Positions 6,415 to 9,471 of a stretch of DNA of 9,471 nt are shown here, one piece after another (within the stretch, counting starts at the first letter, position 1; each line of letters starts with the position of its first letter). The DNA lies in NCBI GenBank assembly GCA_018712125.1, contig DVHM01000059.1, positions 1 through 9,471 on the forward strand, in the 5' to 3' direction. The notes beneath the pieces are model-generated. The model was not told the origin of the DNA, did no database searches, and saw only the letters and a program-made list of their open reading frames with translations. Source of the DNA: Pullilachnospira_A gallistercoris (GTDB lineage: Bacteria > Bacillota > Clostridia > Lachnospirales > Lachnospiraceae). The position numbers were made by a program, and so were the translations under genes.

Positions 6415-7262
6415 ACTTCCGCTCCTCCCACCATCATCGTTATCACTTCATCCACGTTGCCCTTCTCCACCACAATGCCGGGACAATTTTCCATATAGTA
6501 CTGCCGCTGGTTGGTTAGGCAGCTGTATCCGTATCCCTCCTTTTTGTATCGGAGAAGATACTCCCTGTCCAGCTTTTGAAACTGCTGTTCATCCACCTTC
6601 AGAATTCCGTAATCGCTCAGCAGCACATCCGTGTCCTCGTGGAGCACCACCTTCCCCTGATGAACCATGTAAAGATCATCGCAGAGTGTCTCCAGATCGC
6701 TGGAAATGTGGGAACTGATCAGGATGGCCCGCTCCTCATCCCGCTCCATAAAGTCCTGCAGCATCTCCAGAAGGCCATCTCTGGCAACCACATCGAGACC
6801 TGCGGTGGGCTCGTCGAGAAGAAGAAGCTTTACATCGCTTGAGATCGCCGCCAGCACCTTCAGCTTGGCCCGCATACCTGTGGAAAATTCCCGGATCTGC
6901 CGATTCAAGGGCAGTTGGAATTTCTCCGCCTGCTCCAGGAAAAAGTTCCGGTCAAAGGTGTCGTACATCCGCTCCAGGATAGAGACCACATCCCGGACCG
7001 TCAGATATCCGCTGAATCCCGAATCAGACAGCACCACACCCAGCTTCTGCCGGTCTTTCGTGGTAAATTCCTTCCGATCCTTTCCCAGAATCCGAACCGA
7101 TCCCCCGTCTATGGAAATCAGTCCCAGCACCGCCTTAAAGGTCGTGCTCTTGCCGGCGCCGTTGGCGCCGATGAGCCCGGTCACGCACCCCGGTTTTACC
7201 TCCAGAGAACAGTCCAGGGCAAAGTTGTCATAGCGTTTCTGCAAATGCTCTATTTTCAGCAT
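6411..7262 (-). CDS. ABC transporter ATP-binding subunit (YtrB/PmtA-like)
   Basis: ATPase of 283 residues that powers the permease encoded immediately downstream. Walker A is GANGAGKST at 32-40. The signature is REFSTGMRAK at 124-133, Walker B is LLLLDEP at 146-152 and the switch histidine is His185 in ISSHIS. At the usual Q-loop place (about 76-85) the sequence is VVLSDSGFSG, with no glutamine. This substitution is familiar in this exporter group. Residues 220-283 form a variable C-terminal extension of unknown role. The start follows the GntR stop by 2 nt, and the ribosome binding site GGAGGG lies inside the end of the GntR gene, so the two are coupled. Cytoplasmic, bound to the membrane subunit. 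It is confidently an ABC exporter ATPase, but the substrate is not determined. Confidence 0.93.
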   Translation of the reverse strand: MLKIEHLQKRYDNFALDCSLEVKPGCVTGLIGANGAGKSTTFKAVLGLISIDGGSVRILGKDRKEFTTKDRQKLGVVLSDSGFSGYLTVRDVVSILERMYDTFDRNFFLEQAEKFQLPLNRQIREFSTGMRAKLKVLAAISSDVKLLLLDEPTAGLDVVARDGLLEMLQDFMERDEERAILISSHISSDLETLCDDLYMVHQGKVVLHEDTDVLLSDYGILKVDEQQFQKLDREYLLRYKKEGYGYSCLTNQRQYYMENCPGIVVEKGNVDEVITMMVGGAEV

Positions 7263-7264
7263 CT

Positions 7265-7636
7265 TCAGCCCTCCATAATCAAATCAAATAATGTTCTGAT
7301 ATCCTCATCGCTGAGGCCGCAGCGCCGACCTTTCTGGATGGCCGTCTCCAGATCGGTCTCTACCTCCTTCTTCTGTTCCTCCAGAAGACGTTCCGTGTTG
7401 GTGGCCGCCACGTAGGTTCCTTTTCCGTGGACTGTCACGGCGAAACCTTCCGCCTCCAGATTATCGTAGGCCTTTTTTACCGTCAGCGCGCTGATTCTGA
7501 GCTCTTTTGCCAGCGCACGGACAGAAGGCAGATTGTCGTTCTCCTTCAGCTCGCCGCTGCGGATCAACGCCTTTACCTGGTCTACAATCTGTTCATATAT
7601 CGGCGTCATCAGGGAATTGTTGATCATGATCTTCAC
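7265..7636 (-). CDS. GntR-family regulator, YtrA subfamily
   Basis: DNA-binding repressor of 123 residues, the short form typical of the YtrA class, without the large ligand-binding domain of other GntR proteins. The winged helix-turn-helix spans about 11-78, with LPSVRALAKELRIS at 36-49 leading into the recognition helix and the wing HGKGTYVA at 70-77. A helical tail at 83-122 probably mediates dimerisation. The start is GTG at 7634-7636: AAGGAGG is 7 nt from it but 16 nt from the next ATG (7625-7627), so GTG is preferred. It is the first gene of a coupled operon with the ABC ATPase and permease, and probably represses that operon by binding its own promoter spacer. The inducer is probably a compound linked to the exporter's role (inference from YtrA and PmtR). 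Confidence 0.93.
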   Translation of the reverse strand: MKIMINNSLMTPIYEQIVDQVKALIRSGELKENDNLPSVRALAKELRISALTVKKAYDNLEAEGFAVTVHGKGTYVAATNTERLLEEQKKEVETDLETAIQKGRRCGLSDEDIRTLFDLIMEG

Positions 7637-7643
7637 TTTACTA

Positions 7644-7650
7644 CCTCCTT
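7644..7650 (-). promoter_or_regulatory. Ribosome binding site that fixes the GTG start of the GntR gene
   Basis: AAGGAGG on the minus strand, 7 nt before the GTG and 16 nt before the alternative ATG. This decides the start in favour of GTG. Confidence 0.8.
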
Positions 7651-7660
7651 GACTACAAAC

Positions 7661-7689
7661 AGTATATAACAGCGCAAAACTGTTGTCAA
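7661..7689 (-). promoter_or_regulatory. Promoter of the GntR-ABC operon
   Basis: On the minus strand, a perfect TTGACA at 7684-7689 and TATACT at 7661-7666 (5 of 6) with a 17-bp spacer. It is a near-consensus sigma-A promoter, as expected for an operon held down by a repressor. The -35 lies 14 bp after the stop codon of the upstream permease gene. Confidence 0.85.
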
Positions 7690-7698
7690 GTGTTATAT
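7664..7698. promoter_or_regulatory. Nested inverted repeats: likely GntR operator
   Basis: Inner repeat: AACAG (7668-7672) and CTGTT (7680-7684) around seven bases, filling the promoter spacer. Outer repeat: ATATAACA (7664-7671) and TGTTATAT (7691-7698), perfect 8-bp arms 19 bp apart that enclose the -35. The left arm shares bases with both. A dimer on the inner site would block RNA polymerase directly. The outer arms may be half-sites of a second mode or two dimers. Assignment to this GntR protein rests on position. Confidence 0.65.
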
Positions 7699-7703
7699 GG
7701 TGT

Positions 7704-8489
7704 TTATTTCAATAACATCTCATAAGTGAAACGGCCCATACACATTTTCAGCATCAAAGCGGCAATCAGGGCACAGATAACCCCCAGCCCCAACAGTATC
7801 CATCCATTTACCAGCATAAGACCTGTGGTCTGTCCCACTACAAGAAAAATGATAGGCAGAATCAGAAAAACAGCGCTTTGCTGGGATTCCTCTACTGTCC
7901 TGGCTTTCGCAGAGCCCCGCACGATCAGCGTTACCGCGATCAGGGAAATAGCCGGGGAAACCAATATCAGAATAACGAGCCAGTTGACACCGGGCACGAG
8001 CAGTGTCCCCAGCAGAAAGTAAGCTTCCAGTTCTGTTACCAGCAGCATGACGGCAAAAGATATTAAGGACACCAGCATACTCAGGAGGAAAGACGCCATA
8101 ACCTTGGCGCGAAAAATCTGACGGACCGACAGGGGGCAGTAGAGAAGCGTCTCCAGAGTATGTTTTTCCTTTTCCCCGACAAAAGCGCTGGCCGCCATAA
8201 TAGAGGCCGTCATAACAGGTATCATCAAAAAGAAGGGCGGCAGAATGAAATTCATCATCAGTCCGGCTGCTGCCTGCTGCCAGGTCTCCTGACGCATCGC
8301 CCCGGGCAAAAGCGCCAGAAGTTTTTCTATATCCGGATCCGCCGGAGCGAAGCGCAACATGACAAGGAATATGGAAGGCAGAAAAATCATCAATACCAAC
8401 GGCACAATCATGAGACTGGCAAACATCCTCCGGTTGTCCATGACACTCTTCAGATCCTTTTTTATAATGGCAGTCATTGCGGTTCTCAT
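7704..8489 (-). CDS. ABC-2 type permease (NatB-like)
   Basis: Membrane subunit of 261 residues with about six hydrophobic helices, near 24-46, 80-102, 130-150, 168-190, 205-224 and 227-250. After the second helix comes the conserved cytoplasmic coupling segment, GEKEKHTLETLLYCPLS at 105-121, which is diagnostic for the ABC-2/NatB type. An extracytoplasmic loop lies at about 47-79. Its start overlaps the upstream ATPase stop by 4 bp (8486-8489), so the two are translationally coupled and form one exporter. It is shorter than full-length NatB-type permeases, which often carry a large external domain. The stop lies 67 bp before the GntR start and no terminator intervenes, so transcripts may continue into the next operon. 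Substrate unknown; sodium, drug or peptide export are possibilities. Confidence 0.9.
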   Translation of the reverse strand: MRTAMTAIIKKDLKSVMDNRRMFASLMIVPLVLMIFLPSIFLVMLRFAPADPDIEKLLALLPGAMRQETWQQAAAGLMMNFILPPFFLMIPVMTASIMAASAFVGEKEKHTLETLLYCPLSVRQIFRAKVMASFLLSMLVSLISFAVMLLVTELEAYFLLGTLLVPGVNWLVILILVSPAISLIAVTLIVRGSAKARTVEESQQSAVFLILPIIFLVVGQTTGLMLVNGWILLGLGVICALIAALMLKMCMGRFTYEMLLK

Positions 8490-9445
8490 CGCACATCCTC
8501 CTTTCCCTTTTCCGTCAGCGCAAAATAAATTTCCTCCAACGAGGGTTTTTGGGCGGCGACGCTGTAAATATTGCCGCCCGCCTCCACAATCCGGCGGACA
8601 ATCCCCGGAATCTCCTCCTCGGAGCGTATGATTGTCTCATATACCCGGCTGCCGGGAAATCCCATTCCACTATCGTTCGCTTCCGAATTTCTCACACCTT
8701 CGCCATGAACAGAAAATTCCCCGGGGATATGATCCGCCCGGATCGAAAGGGTAATCTTCGGGCTCACCTGTTGCCGCAGCTCCTCCAGCGTGCCTATCGC
8801 CAGCAGTTTCCCCTCCTCCATCAGGCCGTAACGGGTGCAGATCTCCTGGGCATATCGAAGCTGATGAGTGCAGAGAAACACGGTAATGCCCTCCTCCTTC
8901 GCCAGCCTTCGGATCAGCCGGTTGACGTTCTGGGCGCTCTCCGGGTCGAGACCGGATGTGGGCTCGTCGAGAAAAAGTGCCTCCGGCCGATGGAGCAACG
9001 CCCTTGCCAGGGAGAGCCGCTGCCGCATGCCGGTGGAGTAGGCTGACAGCTTCTGATTCGCCGCCTCCTCCAGCTCCAGTTGTCCCAACAGCTCATTCGC
9101 CCGCTCCCTCGCCTGACTCTCCGCCATGCCAAAGATGGAGGCGTAGAACATCAGATTCTGCAGGCCAGTCAGATTGTCATACATCTGGGCATGTTCCGTC
9201 ACGACGCCGGATCGGGCGTGAACCTTTTCCGGCTCCCGGGCCGGGTCGTTCCCCAACACCCGGCAGCTCCCTGCTGTGGGAAGTAACATTCCGTTTAAGA
9301 GCTTTACCGTGGTGGTCTTTCCCGCCCCATTTGGCCCCAGAAAGCCGAAGACCTCCCCCTTTCCCAGGGAAAGGGAGACCTGTCTGACCGCCTCCTTTCC
9401 ACCGGAATAGGTTTTCGACAAATGTTCCAGCACAACCGCTTCCAT
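8486..9445 (-). CDS. ABC transporter ATP-binding subunit (NatA/CcmA-like)
   Basis: ATPase of 319 residues, partner of the permease that overlaps its 3' end. Walker A is GPNGAGKTT at 37-45, the signature AYSTGMRQRLSLARAL at 135-150, Walker B LFLDEP at 157-162 and the switch His194 in LCTHQL. The Q-loop place reads VVTEHAQMYDNLTG at 81-94, with threonine and glutamate where glutamine is usual. Residues about 225-310 are an extension ending PSLEEIYFAL, the pattern of the accessory domain often attached to this ABC-2 ATPase group. The ATG is supported by AAGGAGG 9 nt upstream. The promoter must lie beyond 9471. Spacing and strand suggest this is the first gene, or an early one, of a leftward operon; genes further upstream cannot be excluded. 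Confidence 0.93.
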   Translation of the reverse strand: MEAVVLEHLSKTYSGGKEAVRQVSLSLGKGEVFGFLGPNGAGKTTTVKLLNGMLLPTAGSCRVLGNDPAREPEKVHARSGVVTEHAQMYDNLTGLQNLMFYASIFGMAESQARERANELLGQLELEEAANQKLSAYSTGMRQRLSLARALLHRPEALFLDEPTSGLDPESAQNVNRLIRRLAKEEGITVFLCTHQLRYAQEICTRYGLMEEGKLLAIGTLEELRQQVSPKITLSIRADHIPGEFSVHGEGVRNSEANDSGMGFPGSRVYETIIRSEEEIPGIVRRIVEAGGNIYSVAAQKPSLEEIYFALTEKGKEDVR

Positions 9446-9471
9446 TCTGTTGCTCCTCCTTATTTTCTTTC

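Noticed and set aside
7720..8496. 258-codon minus-strand frame in another phase over the ABC-2 permease
   Set aside because: It has no membrane pattern or family motif, while the overlapping frame has six helices and the GEKEKHTLE motif and starts in an ATGA overlap with the ATPase.

Overview
The window looks like a chromosomal segment of a low-to-mid-GC Firmicute, most likely a Clostridia member of the Lachnospiraceae type. The evidence is strong AGGAGG-type ribosome binding sites, near-consensus sigma-A promoters with 17-bp spacers, a clostridial-type phosphoketolase, a short YtrA-class GntR regulator with a paired ABC-2 exporter, and a small P-loop protein of a kind I associate with Clostridia. 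This placement is inferred from gene content, not from a search. No rRNA, tRNA, CRISPR array or insertion sequence is visible.

Left part (1-3061). Bases 1-465 hold no convincing gene. They contain a degenerate repeat of about 85 bp (two clear copies and a probable truncated third at the edge) and a strong intrinsic terminator for the leftward phosphoketolase gene (466-2838). That gene makes acetyl-phosphate from xylulose-5-phosphate or fructose-6-phosphate. Its leader lies beneath a good promoter and carries a near-perfect match to the clostridial Rex operator, which suggests NADH/NAD+ control. The 223-bp divergent region to the next gene holds two back-to-back promoters and a perfect inverted repeat between them.

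Middle part (3062-5710), rightward. First comes an unusual regulator: an XRE helix-turn-helix joined to two membrane helices, then to a third helix ending in a lipobox-like LGGC and a predicted extracytoplasmic domain. Next is an alpha/beta-hydrolase esterase with its own strong promoter. Last is a 141-residue orphan P-loop protein with its own promoter, closed by a textbook terminator.

Right part (5761-9445), all leftward and convergent with the middle part. In transcription order it is: an ABC ATPase and its ABC-2 permease (4-bp overlap), then a GntR regulator, a second ABC ATPase and a second ABC-2 permease (2-bp gap and 4-bp overlap). The GntR gene has its own consensus promoter, whose 17-bp spacer is filled by an inverted repeat, and a wider inverted repeat encloses the promoter. 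This is the expected layout of an autorepressed, inducible exporter operon, comparable with YtrA-YtrB in Bacillus or PmtR-PmtA-PmtB in Staphylococcus. The upstream ABC pair may feed into the same transcript. Substrates of both transporters are unknown.
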